A DNA stretch of 64,000 bases from DASPSM01 sp963800135 (GCA_963800135.1 CAWCZR010000003.1:1-64000); one strand, 5' to 3'; shown: positions 44,948-56,900, numbered from the stretch's first letter. Numbers and translations are program-made. The notes: a model not told the origin generated them from the sequence alone.

Positions 44948-45995
44948 ATGAGCGACCGGGACTTTTCAAATCGGCGATCGCCTCCATTGCGCAGGGCGAA
45001 ATTCGGCATCGTATTCGTCGTCGCCGGAGTGCTCTTATGCTTTGAAGCACTCCAAGCGACCGGAGTTTTTTTCGGGTCCGGAAAATCGCTTGACGTTTCG
45101 ATTGCCGTTGTCGGCAGCGACGGGAAGGCAGTGACCGATGCCAAGGTCGTTCTCCTCGAACTCGGTGAATCGGCCGATATTGATAACGGCGAGCTGATCC
45201 AGCCACCCGTTTCGCACCAGAAAAAGCCCGACCCCGGCGGTCACTGGCATTTCACGACCGACGCGGACGAGTTTTGGATCGTTGCCGTGCATCCTTCGGG
45301 CTGGGCTTACGTGAAGGGCACGCGGACCTCCCCGTCGAAGACGATCTCTCTGTCGCCTTGGGCGAGAGCCGAAGGGACGTACGCGATCGCTCGTCAACCG
45401 CGCGGATGTCGATTTGGAAATCGAAGGGCACACCAACTTGTGGATCGGAGAAGGTGTCGCCCACCTGACGACATCGAATCAGCAAAAGACCGACGCACAC
45501 GGCCACTTCGTCTTCGAGCACGTGTTACCCGGCCTGCGATACATCAGGAGTATTCGCACTCGCAAACCGAGCGAGCCCCGCGAAATGATGTCCACCTGCA
45601 GGATGACTGCCGAATTTCTTTCGGGCAAGACCACCCGCATCGATTTCGGCAACGCGGGGCGCACGGTCATCGGACGACTGAAGGCACCGGAAGAAGGGCC
45701 CGAGCCGCGGTGGGGTAACGCTAACATTGAGATCCACCGCGATCGAAGAGGCGGATTGGGAGAGCTGAGTTTTCTGGCCACCGTCGACGATCGGGGAGAA
45801 TTCTCCATCGACGACGTGCCGGCCGGAAAATACTACCTGGGCGTGCCTCCTATTCGCGGCAAGCTATTCGTCATGGGCTATGCATTTGAGGTGCCGCCGA
45901 TCAGCGAAAAACTCTCGCGACGGCCGGTGGACCTGGGCATGATTACGCTGAAGAAATTCGACCGACCGGCCGTTCCCGCGAAAACGCGCCGTTAG
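44948..45995 (+). CDS. Short array member with N-terminal membrane segment (copy 7), one frameshift
   Basis: About 349 residues. Unlike copy 1 it keeps an export or anchor segment (KFGIVFVVAGVLLCFEAL, about 18-36), then only the last three modules: VVGSDGKAVTDAKVVL, LSPWARAEGTYAIARQ, and GRTVIGRLKAP with EFSIDDVPAGKYYL and EKLSRRPVDLGMI. The frame shifts at a CGCG motif near 45395-45400; the corrected reading joins RQPR to DVDLEIEGHTNLW. Because it has its own targeting segment it looks like a genuine short family member rather than a broken copy. It closes the array. Confidence 0.65.
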
Positions 45996-46199
45996 ACGAG
46001 ATGAGCCGTCAGGCGAGCTCGCTCGGCACCGGCAATTTGAGATGCGCACGCGTACAATTGCACCCGCGCGGCGGTCCGCGGCTACGGCCGCGTGGCGGCG
46101 ACACATTGAAGCCTGAAGTCGTTCGGTGATGTCCCTTCCAGAACTTTGACTGTCCCGCGTTCGGTCGGACACACCGCGCGGGGAATCGGAGAGCGGCTC

Positions 46200-49100
46200 A
46201 TGTCGCTATTTCGACGAAAAAAGGCCGGCTGAGGCTCCAAAGGGCCTACTGCCTCTCGTGGTTTCTCCCGACGATCCCTTGGCCAAGGAGCACGCCGCCG
46301 TTGCGGCCTTCGTCGAGGACGCGGTGCGGGCGTTGGGCGAGCAGCACTTCTACCAGGAACTCGACCTCAAATCCGTCCCCTCCGGCGCATTGTTGCTCGC
46401 GGGAGAGCCAGAGCAAGCGAAGCGGTACATTCTAGCGGCCGTGACGCAAGCGACACATTGGGACGCGCTCGCAGCCGAAGTGCGCAACTCAGGGAAAACG
46501 GAAATCGAGCGAATTAACGCTCATCATCTACCGGGCTGGGCGCCGTTATGGGGGCGGCGTCGACAAGCGCAGGCGGTCATCGCCGCCCTCATGCGCCGCA
46601 GCCTCCCTTTCGACGAAGCCGATCTCCAGGCGCTCATGAAGTGGTGCTGCGACGCGGACACTCTGGGCCCGTTTTGGTATCCGATTGGATCCCTCGTCAA
46701 GGCGCTCGAGCGCTATGTGGCGAAGAACACCGTCGAGCCCGGTCTTCGTGAAACGATGAAGCAGTTTGCAGCCAAGCTGCGTGCGGTTAACGGAAAAGAT
46801 GCCAAACGGCTCGGCACCACGGTCGAACAACTGTGCCTCGATGGTGAGGTCGAGACGGCGATCGAGACGCCGCCCGCAGAGTTTGATCCGCCGCCGCAGC
46901 CAGCGGCGGCCGGAAATCCATACGTCCTCAATCAGCTCAAACGCTACCTGGGGATTCCCCCCGAGGAGCCAAATCCGACGACCACCCTGATCGGGCCGGA
47001 TCAATTTCCGCTCCCCGACGGCTCGCCGCTCCGGGCCGAGCACGACCGACTGAGTTCGGCATTTGGTGAATGGAATTCCCACAGTCCGGCTCTCCGCAAT
47101 AGTGCGATCGGACGAAAACTGCTGCCGCTCGATCCGACGGCGATGGGCTCCCTGCTGCTGGCGACAGCGGAACGACATGTCAACGCGCTGCTCACCGGCA
47201 TGGGCGTTGGAGATGCGCCCGGCACGTGGCAGTCCCGCTACGCGACTGCCAGGGTCGCTGCAACGTTCCTCGAGTGCGAATTCGAACTCGACCGTGAGGG
47301 CACGTTCGACCTGCTGTTGTATCTCGCCGTGCTCCCCCAGTCGCTGCGCGAGAAAGTTACCAAACCCGCGGCGAAACTCTTCGCGACGGTCGCTCGAGAA
47401 AGTTCTCGCTCGGCGTTGACTGAAGGCGAGCGCTATGTACTGTCGCTGCTTCGAATTTCGTTGATCGGTGGTCCGGCGCTCGGGGTCATACCCGATGCGG
47501 TGCGGCCCGTGGCGGCACTGATTAATGATGGCGCGTCGTTCTACCTGGCGCCGGGGGAAGCCTGGACCGACGCCGTGAACACGGAGATCGCCGGTTTGCA
47601 ACGGGTGGAACGGTCCGGTTGGGTCGAGTTGTTCCGACACGCATTGACGGCCACTGCGACACGCCCATCGGCCAAATGGCTCAAGACGGCCGCTCAGCGG
47701 ATTCAACCCATCGGTGGTGGGAAGGTTCGCGAGGCGCTCTTGCGCTGGTTTCCGCTCGTTACTCAGGGACAATCGATTGCAAGGGTCGGCTCCTATCCTG
47801 GCGATACGCGCGGCCTGGGCGACACCATGCACGACGAGAACGCAGATTGCTTGCGTGGCTTGCTCTGGTGCGTGCCCCTGCTGCCGGAACGCGATCGAAT
47901 GGCGCGCGGCGTCACCCAGGTGGCTCTCTCCGCCTATAAGAAAGTTCCCGGCGTCGGTCCGCGCACGGTGAAAGTTGGCAACGCCGCCGTCTTTGCCCTC
48001 GCAGAACTCGCATCCCAAGAGGCCGTCGGCCAGCTGGCGATGCTGAAGGTCCGTGTGAAAACGGCCAATGCCCAAAAGGAGATCGAAAAGGCCTTCGACG
48101 CTGCCGCCACGGCCCTCGCCCTCCCACGCGATCAAATTGAGGAGCTGGGAGTTCCTTCGTACGGCATGGAAGAGGTTGGTCGGCGGTGCGAAGAGTTCGG
48201 CGACTATCGGGCTGAGCTGCTCGTGACCGGCTCCGACGCCGACCTGAAGTGGTTCGATGCCGGCGGCAAAGCGCTCAAATCCGTGCCGGCTAAAGTGAAG
48301 TCCGATTTCAAGGAGGATCTCAAGGAGCTGCAACAGTCGCTGAAGGACATTCAATCGATGCTGCCCGCACAGCGCGATCGCATTGACGGACTTGTCCTCT
48401 TGCAAAAGAGCTGGCCGATCGCCCAGTGGCGGGAACGCTATCACGACCATCCTCTCGTCGGAACGATCGCACAGCGGCTCTTGTGGCGCGTGGATGGCGC
48501 TGCGGCTCTCTTCAAGGATGGCGTGCCGACCGACGTTGAGGGCGCACCGATCGCTCACGGGAAAACTGCCGAGGTGACGCCCTGGCATCCGGTCGGCTGC
48601 ACGAGCGACGAGATCGTCGCGTGGCGCCGCAGGCTCGAGGAACTCGGAATCACACAGCCCTTCAAACAGGCGCATCGCGAGGTCTATCTCCTCACCGATG
48701 CCGAGCGGAATACGCAGACCTACTCGAATCGATTCGCGGCCCACGTCATCCGTCAGCACCAGTTCAACGCGCTCTGCGCGGCTCGTGGATGGAAGAACAA
48801 ATTGCGGCTGATGGTTGATGACGTCTATCCTCCGGCAAGCAAGGAACTGCCGCAGTGGAATTTGCGGGCCGAATACTGGGTCGAAGGCATCGGCCAGGAC
48901 TTCGGCGGCGACACGAACGAGTCGGGCGTTTACCTGCGGCTCGCCACCGATCAGGTTCGATTTTATCGGTTGGAAGCAGCGTTCAATCTGGCTCACGCCG
49001 GCGGTGGGGGCTACGAAAACATCGCCGCTGGTCCGGGCACGGCCGGCATCAACGAGCCGCTACCGCTCGCCGACGTGCCGCCACTCGTGTTCTCAGAAGT

Positions 49101-49557
49101 CATGCGCGACGTCGACTTGTTCGTCGGCGTCGCGTCGGTGGGGAACGATCCGAACTGGCAGGACGGCGGTCCGCAGGGTCGGTACCGCGACTACTGGCAG
49201 AACTATTCGTTCGGAGAGCTGTCCGCGACCGCCGCGACGCGGAAGGAAGTTCTGGAGCGGCTCGTGCCCCGACTCAAGATCGCCAAGCGGTGCTCGTTCA
49301 GCGATCGCTTTCTCGTGGTCCGCGGCGACAAGCGGACATACAAGATTCACCTGGGCTCGGGGAACATCCTCATGGAACCCGATGATCAGTACCTGTGCAT
49401 TGTGCCGGACGCTCGAGCCCGAGTCTCGCAAAACGACCTGTATCTGCCGTTCGAGGGCGATTCGACCCTGTCCATCGTCATCAGCAAGGCGCTGCTCCTG
49501 GCAGAGGACACTAAAATCAAGGACCCGACGATCACACGCCAAATTGAGCTCCGTTGA
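46200..49557 (+). CDS. DUF4132 domain-containing protein, frameshift near start
   Basis: A protein of about 1119 residues, largely alpha-helical in the first 700, with the C-terminal DUF4132 region (about 820-1010: QPFKQAHREVYLLTDAE, HVIRQHQFNALCAARGW, DLFVGVASVGNDPNW). Its function is unknown; relatives are large cytoplasmic proteins sometimes linked to MolR. The frame is open from GTG 46258. An ATG at 46200 with GGAGAG upstream encodes MSLFRRK, a start typical of the family, and joins if one A is dropped from the six-A run at 46217-46222. It is followed 90 bases later by a small Gly-Gly-ending protein gene that is probably functionally linked. Confidence 0.75.
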
Positions 49558-49647
49558 GGCATTCGGCGATCCATCGAGAGATTTGCGGTCCGTACTGTCC
49601 GAGAATGCTGTTCGCGAATACCGTTCCAGAGCACGATTCGAGAAAGG

Positions 49648-50067
49648 ATGTGCCTCATGCCAGTCACCGTGACCGTGCGGGACGAAACGACTTCCGGCGA
49701 CCTCTTCCACGAGCTGCCGTTGACCTTTCCCAGCGAGCGCATCACTGTCCGCGAGCTGATCCGTGAACGCGTTTATCAGGAGGTTCAGGATTTCAATTCC
49801 AAGAGCAACGAACGAGTCTTCCGGGGCCTGGTGCAGCCGACAGACGCCGAGCGGGTTCTCAACGGCGCGCGGACCGAGTATCGGCTAAAACAGCACCGCC
49901 AGATCGAGTGGAAACCGCAATTCGAAAGGGCGCTCGAAGCGTTCAACCGCAACGGATTTTTCATCCTCGTCAACGACAAGCAGGCCGAAAGCCTCGATCA
50001 GGAATTCGAGGTCGGAGCCGGCACTCAGATCAGCTTTGTGAAACTGACTTTGCTCGTCGGCGGCTAA
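49648..50067 (+). CDS. Small protein with beta-grasp-like pattern and C-terminal Gly-Gly
   Basis: A 139-residue protein with AAAGGA eight bases before the ATG. The N-terminus looks like a beta hairpin (VTVRDETTSG then LPLTFPSER) followed by a helix (TVRELIRERVYQEV). After an insertion of about 50 residues, the C-terminus reads FFILVNDKQAESLDQ, EFEVGAGTQISF and ends LLVGG at the stop. The order of elements, VNxK strand, L..EF..V..G..I strand and terminal GG are reminiscent of ThiS/MoaD or ubiquitin-like proteins. That is inference from pattern; no such family is formally recognised. It is encoded between the DUF4132 gene and an aldehyde dehydrogenase gene that begins 12 bases later. Confidence 0.7.
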   Translation: MCLMPVTVTVRDETTSGDLFHELPLTFPSERITVRELIRERVYQEVQDFNSKSNERVFRGLVQPTDAERVLNGARTEYRLKQHRQIEWKPQFERALEAFNRNGFFILVNDKQAESLDQEFEVGAGTQISFVKLTLLVGG

Positions 50068-50079
50068 GGGACCCGATTC

Positions 50080-51474
50080 ATGGCCTTGGTCAAAATTATC
50101 TCTCCGATCGACGGCTCGGTTGTCGCCGAACGGTCCTGCGCCGCACAGTCCGAGATTGATACTGCTCTGAAGGTCGCGCAAACGGCGCAGCGGCAGTGGC
50201 GTGCCACCCCCGTCGCCGAGCGGGCGCGGTTTTGTCTGCGGGCCGTCGATGCACTGGTGGCGATGGCCGACGAGGTCGCCGACGAGCTGGCGCGGCAGAT
50301 GGGGCGGCCCGTGCGGTACGGTCGCAACGAAGTGTTGCGGACGGCGGAGCGGGCCCGGCACATGATCGAGATTGCGCCGGCGGCGCTGGCCGACCATCGT
50401 CCCGCGCCCGTCGATGGTTTTCGCCGCTTCGTTCGACGCGAGCCGCTCGGCACCGTGTTCGTGATCGCGCCCTGGAATTATCCGTATTTGTCGGCGGTCA
50501 ATTCGGTCGTGCCGGCACTAATGGCCGGGAATGCCGTCCTGCTGAAGCACGCGGCCCAGACGCTTCTCGTGGGCGAGCGGTTTCAGGCGGCCTTCGATCG
50601 GGCCGAGTTGCCGCCGGGGCTGTTTCGTAACCTGGTGCTCGATCATGAGCAAACGGGGCAGATCATCCGCTCGGGCGGCGTGCACCAGGTGAATTTCACC
50701 GGCTCGGTCGCGGGCGGCCGCGAGATCGAAACGGCGGCCGCCGGCACGTTCATCGGCACAGGCCTCGAATTGGGCGGAAAGGATCCGGCCTACGTGCGGG
50801 CCGACGCCGACTTGCTCTATGCGATCGAGAACATCGCCGACGGGGCCTTTTTCAACTCGGGCCAGTCGTGCTGCGCGGTCGAGCGGGTCTACGTCCACAA
50901 GCAGCATTTCGATCGTGTCGTCGCCGGCGTCGTCGATTTTGCGTCGAAATACGTGCTCGGCAAACCGCTCGATCCGGAAACCACACTCGGCCCGATGGTC
51001 CGCGGGACGGCGGCCGACTTTGTGCGGAAGCAAATTGACGAGGCCGTCGTGCAGGGAGCCCGGCGCCTCGTGCCGCCCCATACGTTTCCGCCTGACAAGC
51101 CTGGTTCCCCTTATCTCGCGCCGGAGGTCTTAGTCGACGTGAATCACGAGATGGCCGTGATGCGCGAGGAGACGTTCGGCCCCGTGATCGGCATCATGCC
51201 CGTTGACTCAGACGAAGAGGCCATCCGCCTGATGAACGACAGCCCTTACGGCCTCTCCGCCTCGATCTGGACACAGGATATCGACGCAGCCGAACGCATC
51301 GGCGAACAGATCGAGACGGGCACCGTCTTCATGAACCGCTGCGACTATCTCGACCCGGCACTGGCGTGGACGGGCGTCAAAGAAACGGGCCGCGGCATCA
51401 CACTCTCGGCCCTGGGCTACTCGACGCTCACTCGCGTGAAGTCATATCACCTGAAGCAGATTCCGAAAGTGTGA
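50080..51474 (+). CDS. NAD(P)-dependent aldehyde dehydrogenase
   Basis: A 464-residue ALDH-superfamily enzyme oxidising an aldehyde to the acid. It has VIAPWNYP (about 130), VNFTGSVAGG (about 205), catalytic Glu in LELGGKDPA (about 230) and catalytic Cys in FFNSGQSCCAVE (about 265), then EETFGPVIG (about 367). It is similar to the succinate-semialdehyde dehydrogenase type, but the substrate is not clear. Twelve bases after the small Gly-Gly protein gene, it is probably in the same transcript, although a shared role is not obvious. Confidence 0.92.
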   Translation: MALVKIISPIDGSVVAERSCAAQSEIDTALKVAQTAQRQWRATPVAERARFCLRAVDALVAMADEVADELARQMGRPVRYGRNEVLRTAERARHMIEIAPAALADHRPAPVDGFRRFVRREPLGTVFVIAPWNYPYLSAVNSVVPALMAGNAVLLKHAAQTLLVGERFQAAFDRAELPPGLFRNLVLDHEQTGQIIRSGGVHQVNFTGSVAGGREIETAAAGTFIGTGLELGGKDPAYVRADADLLYAIENIADGAFFNSGQSCCAVERVYVHKQHFDRVVAGVVDFASKYVLGKPLDPETTLGPMVRGTAADFVRKQIDEAVVQGARRLVPPHTFPPDKPGSPYLAPEVLVDVNHEMAVMREETFGPVIGIMPVDSDEEAIRLMNDSPYGLSASIWTQDIDAAERIGEQIETGTVFMNRCDYLDPALAWTGVKETGRGITLSALGYSTLTRVKSYHLKQIPKV

Positions 51475-51493
51475 CTGGCCGCGCGACTCGCGT

Positions 51494-52603
51494 TCATGCC
51501 AGCAGCGTCTGAGCCTCGTCCCAGATTTGCCGCACGAGGTCGCCTGCGGGGACTGGTTTGGCCAGCGCCGCCGATTGCCCGGCCCAGAGCTGCATGCGGT
51601 GCACGTCGTTGGCCGTGGCGCCCGCTTCTTTCATGGCGGCCGTTAATCCGCGTTGCACCGGGTAGGGCGCGGGAGGCGGCGCGCCCGGCGCGGCGGCCGC
51701 TTTCACGTAGTTGGTGGCGATCGCGCGGCCCAGACGTCCGGTGAAGGCGCGGGTCAGCGTCGTACCCTCCGGCTCGAGCTGGTCGAGCGCGCCGGCCCAG
51801 GCTGGATGCGTTTTGGCTTCGGGACAGCGGAGAAGGGTGGTGCCGACCATTGCCGCGCTCGCGCCGAGCACGAGAGCCGCCGCCACGCCGCGACCGTCGC
51901 CGATGCCGCCGGCCGCGATGATCGGAATGCCGACGTGATCGGCCAGTCGCGGCAGCATGGCAAAGAGCCCGACCAGTTGCCGCTCGGCTGCCGCCTGGTC
52001 GAACGATCCGCGATGGCCCCCCGCCTCTGCCCCTTGCGCAATGATGGCGTCGGCGCCCGCGGCTTCGGCCTGGCGGGCTTCGTCGAGCGTCGTTGCCGTG
52101 GCGAACCAGGCGATGCCGCTTTGCTTGAGCCGCGCGACGTACTCGGGCGAATAGAGCCCCATGATCGAGGAGACAACGGTCGGCTTCAGTTCGAGGAACG
52201 TATCGCTCTGCGCATTCATGTCGGGCGGGACGGCGTCCCCCGCGCAGGTGGCGACGGGCGGTCCCCATGCGGCCAGGAACTCGCGGACGCGGCCTTCCGC
52301 CTCTTCATCGCGGCGCGGCGGAGCGTCGGGAATCCACGTATCGAGTTGGAACGCGCCGCCACCTGCCGAGCGAAATTGCTCGACCCACGCGCGAATGGCG
52401 GCCGGCTGGCTGACGAGGGCTCCCATCGCTCCCATCCCGCCCGCGTTGGCCACCGCGGCGGCCAGCGTTGCCGGGCAGGCACCCGCCATCGGCGCCATCA
52501 GGATCGGCACGCGCATTCCATATTTCGCGCAGAACGCGGTCGCCCGTTCGCGCGGACTGACGGAAGAACGACGAGCAGTCGCTGCCATGCTGGGTGATGT
52601 CAT
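51494..52603 (-). CDS. Nitronate monooxygenase (2-nitropropane dioxygenase family)
   Basis: A 369-residue FMN enzyme oxidising alkyl nitronates. It shows PILMAPMAGA (about 32), GGMGAMG (about 57), GADAIIAQGAEAGGHRG (about 185) with the catalytic His, IIAAGGIGDGRGV (about 230) and MVGTTLL. The ATG 52603 follows GAGG by nine bases and overlaps the stop of the upstream coiled-coil gene as ATGA, so the two are translationally coupled. It is convergent with the aldehyde dehydrogenase, separated by 19 bases. Confidence 0.9.
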   Translation of the reverse strand: MTSPSMAATARRSSVSPRERATAFCAKYGMRVPILMAPMAGACPATLAAAVANAGGMGAMGALVSQPAAIRAWVEQFRSAGGGAFQLDTWIPDAPPRRDEEAEGRVREFLAAWGPPVATCAGDAVPPDMNAQSDTFLELKPTVVSSIMGLYSPEYVARLKQSGIAWFATATTLDEARQAEAAGADAIIAQGAEAGGHRGSFDQAAAERQLVGLFAMLPRLADHVGIPIIAAGGIGDGRGVAAALVLGASAAMVGTTLLRCPEAKTHPAWAGALDQLEPEGTTLTRAFTGRLGRAIATNYVKAAAAPGAPPPAPYPVQRGLTAAMKEAGATANDVHRMQLWAGQSAALAKPVPAGDLVRQIWDEAQTLLA

Positions 52604-53578
52604 GCTGGGATGCCTCCACGGCTCGGACCGCGCCAATTTGCGGCCCGATTACCCAACTTTAGCAGGTTGCCCGGCGATTCGAACCGCTGCCCGTAACGTC
52701 CGCCGGTCACTTCGGCGGGTCGGCCGTCTCTGATGTAGGCGTCCCATTTATCGAAGGCGCGGCTCTTGACCGGGTCGACTTTCCCCTGCTGCTCTTTCGG
52801 CGCGTTTAAGATGAGGCGAGTCATGTCGGCGGCAATCGCGCGGCGCTGCGCCTCGTTGGCGGCAGCCGATCGCACGATGTCGCTCTCGATCTGTTGGGCT
52901 TCGACGCGATCGATCCGCACCAGCAGGTCGCCGACCGTCTTGGCATTCCGCTCCTGCGAGAGCGTGCGGATGAAGCTGGCGACGCGCTGCGCGTTTTGAA
53001 TGTCTCCCAGCCAGGCCGCGTTCTGTTGGACCAGCTTGAGCGTCTCCGAGATGCTGGCGATGCGTCGCTGCAAGTCGGCGCTCTGCTGATTGGCGAGAGC
53101 CAGCTGTTGCTCGGACCGGTCGAGGGCGCTCTGGGCGCTGTCCAATTCCTTCTGCACATGCACGATCTGTCCGATCGCAGTGTTGGTGAGCGACTTGATC
53201 GAGTCGTTGAGCAATTCGCTCCGCGACGCAACGTGCTCCTTGACCGCTTTCGACAATTCCGTCGTCGTCGTCTGTTTGAGCGCATCCCGCGTTGACATAG
53301 AGCGTCATCACGGCGATCAGGCTACCGATGCCGATGGCCGTCCCCCAGCCGAGCACGACCTTGCGGACCTCGCGGAGCACGACGGACTTGCGATATTGCT
53401 CGTCGTTGAGAAACAGCTCGGAGGCCACCTGCTGCAGCACGCGCTCGTACTCTTCCTGCGAAAGCTGCGCCGTGCCGGCCAGCCGTATCGACGGCTGAGA
53501 ATCGCCCGGGGCACCCGCCGCATCGACCGGCAGGACGGAAGAGACAGGAGACGGGCCTTTGCGAGCTTCGTTCTTCAT
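52600..53578 (-). CDS. Hypothetical membrane protein with coiled coil, one frameshift
   Basis: About 325 residues. Residues 1-75 are soluble (LSQEEYERVLQQVASELFL, about 42-60), a membrane segment lies near 78-97 (GWGTAIGIGSLIAVMTLYV), and a long coiled coil follows (about 130-190, HVQKELDSAQSALDRSEQQ). The two parts are in different frames, joined by an indel near 53283-53290 at a CGCG motif. The downstream frame also has an ATG at 53298 that could start a separate soluble protein. I prefer one gene because the ATG lies inside the membrane segment's end and has no good ribosome binding site. Function unknown; coupled to nitronate monooxygenase. Confidence 0.55.
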
Positions 53579-53921
53579 CGCGATCTCGGGATGGGGATCG
53601 GGCGAACGCAGGGACGGCGGCCGACGGCGCGCGGACAGAGGAAAGCTTCCGGAAACGTTCGGGCAGGCTCAAAACAGGTCGCCTGTTTCGCCAAATTCGC
53701 CCATTTCGTCAACAGCAACGCCGCGGCCCAGCCCGAGGTACGGGCGAACGCCGGCCGCGGATACACGTCCGCGGCACCGCAGGCTGGTCCGCCGGGCGTA
53801 CGACCGACGGCGTGCCGCTCTCTGTGAACCCCCGCTCGGCGGGGATAAGATCCGGTTGCGGGCCAAACCTTTCGCCGCGTTCTCTGCGAATCGTCTCCCT
53901 GTGCCGTCGAGCGGAAACAGC

Positions 53922-56900
53922 ATGGCGAAGAAAAAGAAGGCACAGGGCGCCAAGAAGTCCGTCCGGCGAACTAAGCCCGCGAAGCGACGGACTCGGCCGT
54001 CCCCGCGCCGATCGAACGGCCCACGCGGATCGAATGGTCCGCCCCGGTCGAACCGTCCGCTCCGGCCGGCCGCTGAGGATCGCGTGGACGGGGAATCGCA
54101 AACGCACCCCACGAAGCCCAAGTCGGGATTCGCCGTCGTCGGCATCGGCGCCTCGGCAGGCGGCCTGGACGCATTCAAGCGGTTCTTTTCGGCGATGCCC
54201 GGAAAGCCCGGCATGGCGTTCGTGTTGATCCAGCACCTGGATCCGACGCATCAGAGCCTGACCAGCGAACTTTTGGCCCGCCGGACCGAAATGCCCGTAG
54301 TCGAAGCGACGGACAATCTGCAAATCGCGGTCGACCACGTCTACGTCATCCCGCCCAACTGCTATCTGGCCATCAGCGGAGAGAAGCTGCATCTCTCCGA
54401 GCCGCTGGAGCGCCGCGGCCTGCGGGTGCCCGTCGATTTCTTCTTCCGGTCCCTGGCCGAAGATCGGCACGAGCAGGCCATTGGCGTCCTGCTTTCCGGA
54501 ACCGGCAGCGACGGCACGAACGGAGTCCGCGAGATCAAGGCCGCGGGCGGCATGGTGATGGTCCAGGAGCCGGAAACGACCGAATGGGAGGGCATGCCGC
54601 GGAGCGCCATCGCGACCGGCGTCGTCGACTACGTGCTGCCCGTGGAAGAAATGCCGAAGGTCCTGAGCCGGTACGTCAAGCACTGGTACGTGAACGGTCC
54701 GCCTCCACCGCCGGTCGCCGAAAAGACGCCCGACCATCTCAGTACCATCGTCGGGATTCTGCGGCGCGGGCCAAGTACGATTTCGGAGGCTACAAGCCGG
54801 GAACGCTGATTCGCCGCATCCAGAGGCGGATGGGGCTCAATCATATCCCCGATATGAAGGAGTACATCGAATATCTCCGGCAGAGCCAGGGAGAGGTCGG
54901 GGCGCTGTTCAAGGACATGCTGATCAGCGTCACCAGCTTCTTTCGCGAGTCCAAGGCCTGGGAGGCCCTGGACGGAGCGGTCATCGCCCCGCTGGTCGCC
55001 TCGCATGGTCCCGAAAGACCGGTCCGCGTCTGGTCGGCCGGCTGCGCGACGGGCGAGGAAGCCTACTCGCTGGCGCTCTTGATCCTCAAACAAGCCCAAA
55101 AGCAGGATCGGGTTTTCGACATTCACGTGTTCGCGTCGGACATCGATCACGACGCCCTGGCAGTCGCGGTCCGGCGTATACCCGGAAACGATTGCCGCCG
55201 ACGTCCCACGCGATCTGCTCCGCCGCTATTTCATCCGTGGGGAACATACCTATCGAATCTGCAAGGAAGTGCGCGATCTCGTGGTGTTCGCCGAACAGAA
55301 TGTGATCAGCGATCCTCCGTTCTCGCAGCTCGATTTGATCAGTTGCCGCAACATGCTGATCTACCTCGATTCCGATCTGCAGCAACGGATTCTCCGGCTG
55401 TTCCATTTCGCGCTCCAAGAGGGGGGTTACTTGTTTCTGGGAGCGAGCGAAACGATCAACCAGCAGAGCCAGTTCTTCGAGCCCGTCTCGCGGAAATTGC
55501 GGCTCTATCGGCGATTGGGCGGCGCCAAGTCGGCTGATCTCGGGCTGGCGCATCACGCGTCCGACCAGTTCCATTCGAGGCTCGCCGCGCCGCCGGAGCC
55601 CCGCGCCCGCCGGCTGACCACCCTGGTGCAGGAGATCCTGGCTCGCCGCTTTGCGCCCGCCTGCGCGATCATCAACCGAAAATTGGAAGTGATCTACTTG
55701 CACGGGGCCGTGGACAGTTACTTGCAACTTCCCAGCGGCGAGCCGGCGACCGACCTGGCGGCGATGGCCCGCGACGGCCTGCGGACAAAGCTGCGGGCCG
55801 CGATCCATAAGGCCGTCCAGGAAAATCGCCGCGTTGCCGTCGCCGGCATCGCACTCAAACGCGGTTCAAGCTCCGTCACCGCCCGCGTCACGGTCGAGCC
55901 GCTAAAAAAAGACGGCGAGCGCGAGGGGCTGCTCCTCGTCGTTTTCGAGGAGGAACACGATCGCAGCCGCGCGGGGACGTCGCCCCCGCCGCACGCGGAA
56001 GGAGGCGGCGCGGCGCAATCGTCGGACTGCGACTACGAACTCATCATCTCGCAACTTGAAGAGCATTTGCGAACGACTCGCGACGAGCTGCAGAGCACCA
56101 TCGAGGACCTCGAGACTTCCAACGAGGAATTCAAGGCCGCGAACGAAGAGGTCACCTCGGTCAACGAGGAACTGCAGTCGACGAACGAAGAGCTGGAAAC
56201 GTCCAAGGAGGAGCTGCAGTCACTCAACGAGGAGATGCAGACCGTCAACCACCAGCTCGAGCAGAAAGTTGCCGAGCTGGAATCGACCAATAATGACTTG
56301 GACAACCTGCTGTCGATCGCCGAGGTGGCTACGATCCTGCTCGACCCGGATCTGCGCATCAAGCGGTTCACGCATTCCACCGCGAAACTCTTCCGCGTGA
56401 TCGAATCCGACGTCGGCCGACCGCTCGGCGATCTCGCCAGAAACTTCACGGACGACGACTTATTGCCGGATGCCCAGCGGGTGCTGCGTGACCTCGTGCC
56501 GCTCGCGAAGGAGATTCAAGACACCGAAGGCCGCAGCTACCTGAGGCGGATCGTTCCCTACCGCACGGAAGACAGCCGCATCGGCGGAGTCGTGATTATC
56601 ATCAAGGACATCACCGATCGGATGGAGCGCGAACAGGCTCTGAAGGACTATAGCGCGCGGCTGGAAAACGACGTCGCCCAACGGACGAATCAGTTGGAAC
56701 AGTTGGCGTACGAAATGGCCGATCTCACCGAGCAAGAGCGGCAACGGCTCGGCCGAGCGCTGCACGATACGCTGGGTCAGCAACTCACCGCGATCGGCGT
56801 GCTAGCCGCGACATTGAAGGATCACGAGGGGAACGAGCGCACGGCCGCCGAACTGTCCGAAAAGTTGGACACGAGTATTGACGAAGCAAAGAGGCAAATC

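Noticed and set aside
31018..45995. Reading the paralog array as phage tail or Rhs-type toxins
   Set aside because: No RHS/YD repeats, toxin domain, immunity gene or phage structural gene was seen; the modules look like CarboxypepD_reg-type beta sandwiches.
46546..48996. An 816-codon minus-strand frame opposite the DUF4132 gene
   Set aside because: It arises from GC-rich codon bias; the plus strand has clear DUF4132 motifs throughout the C-terminal half.
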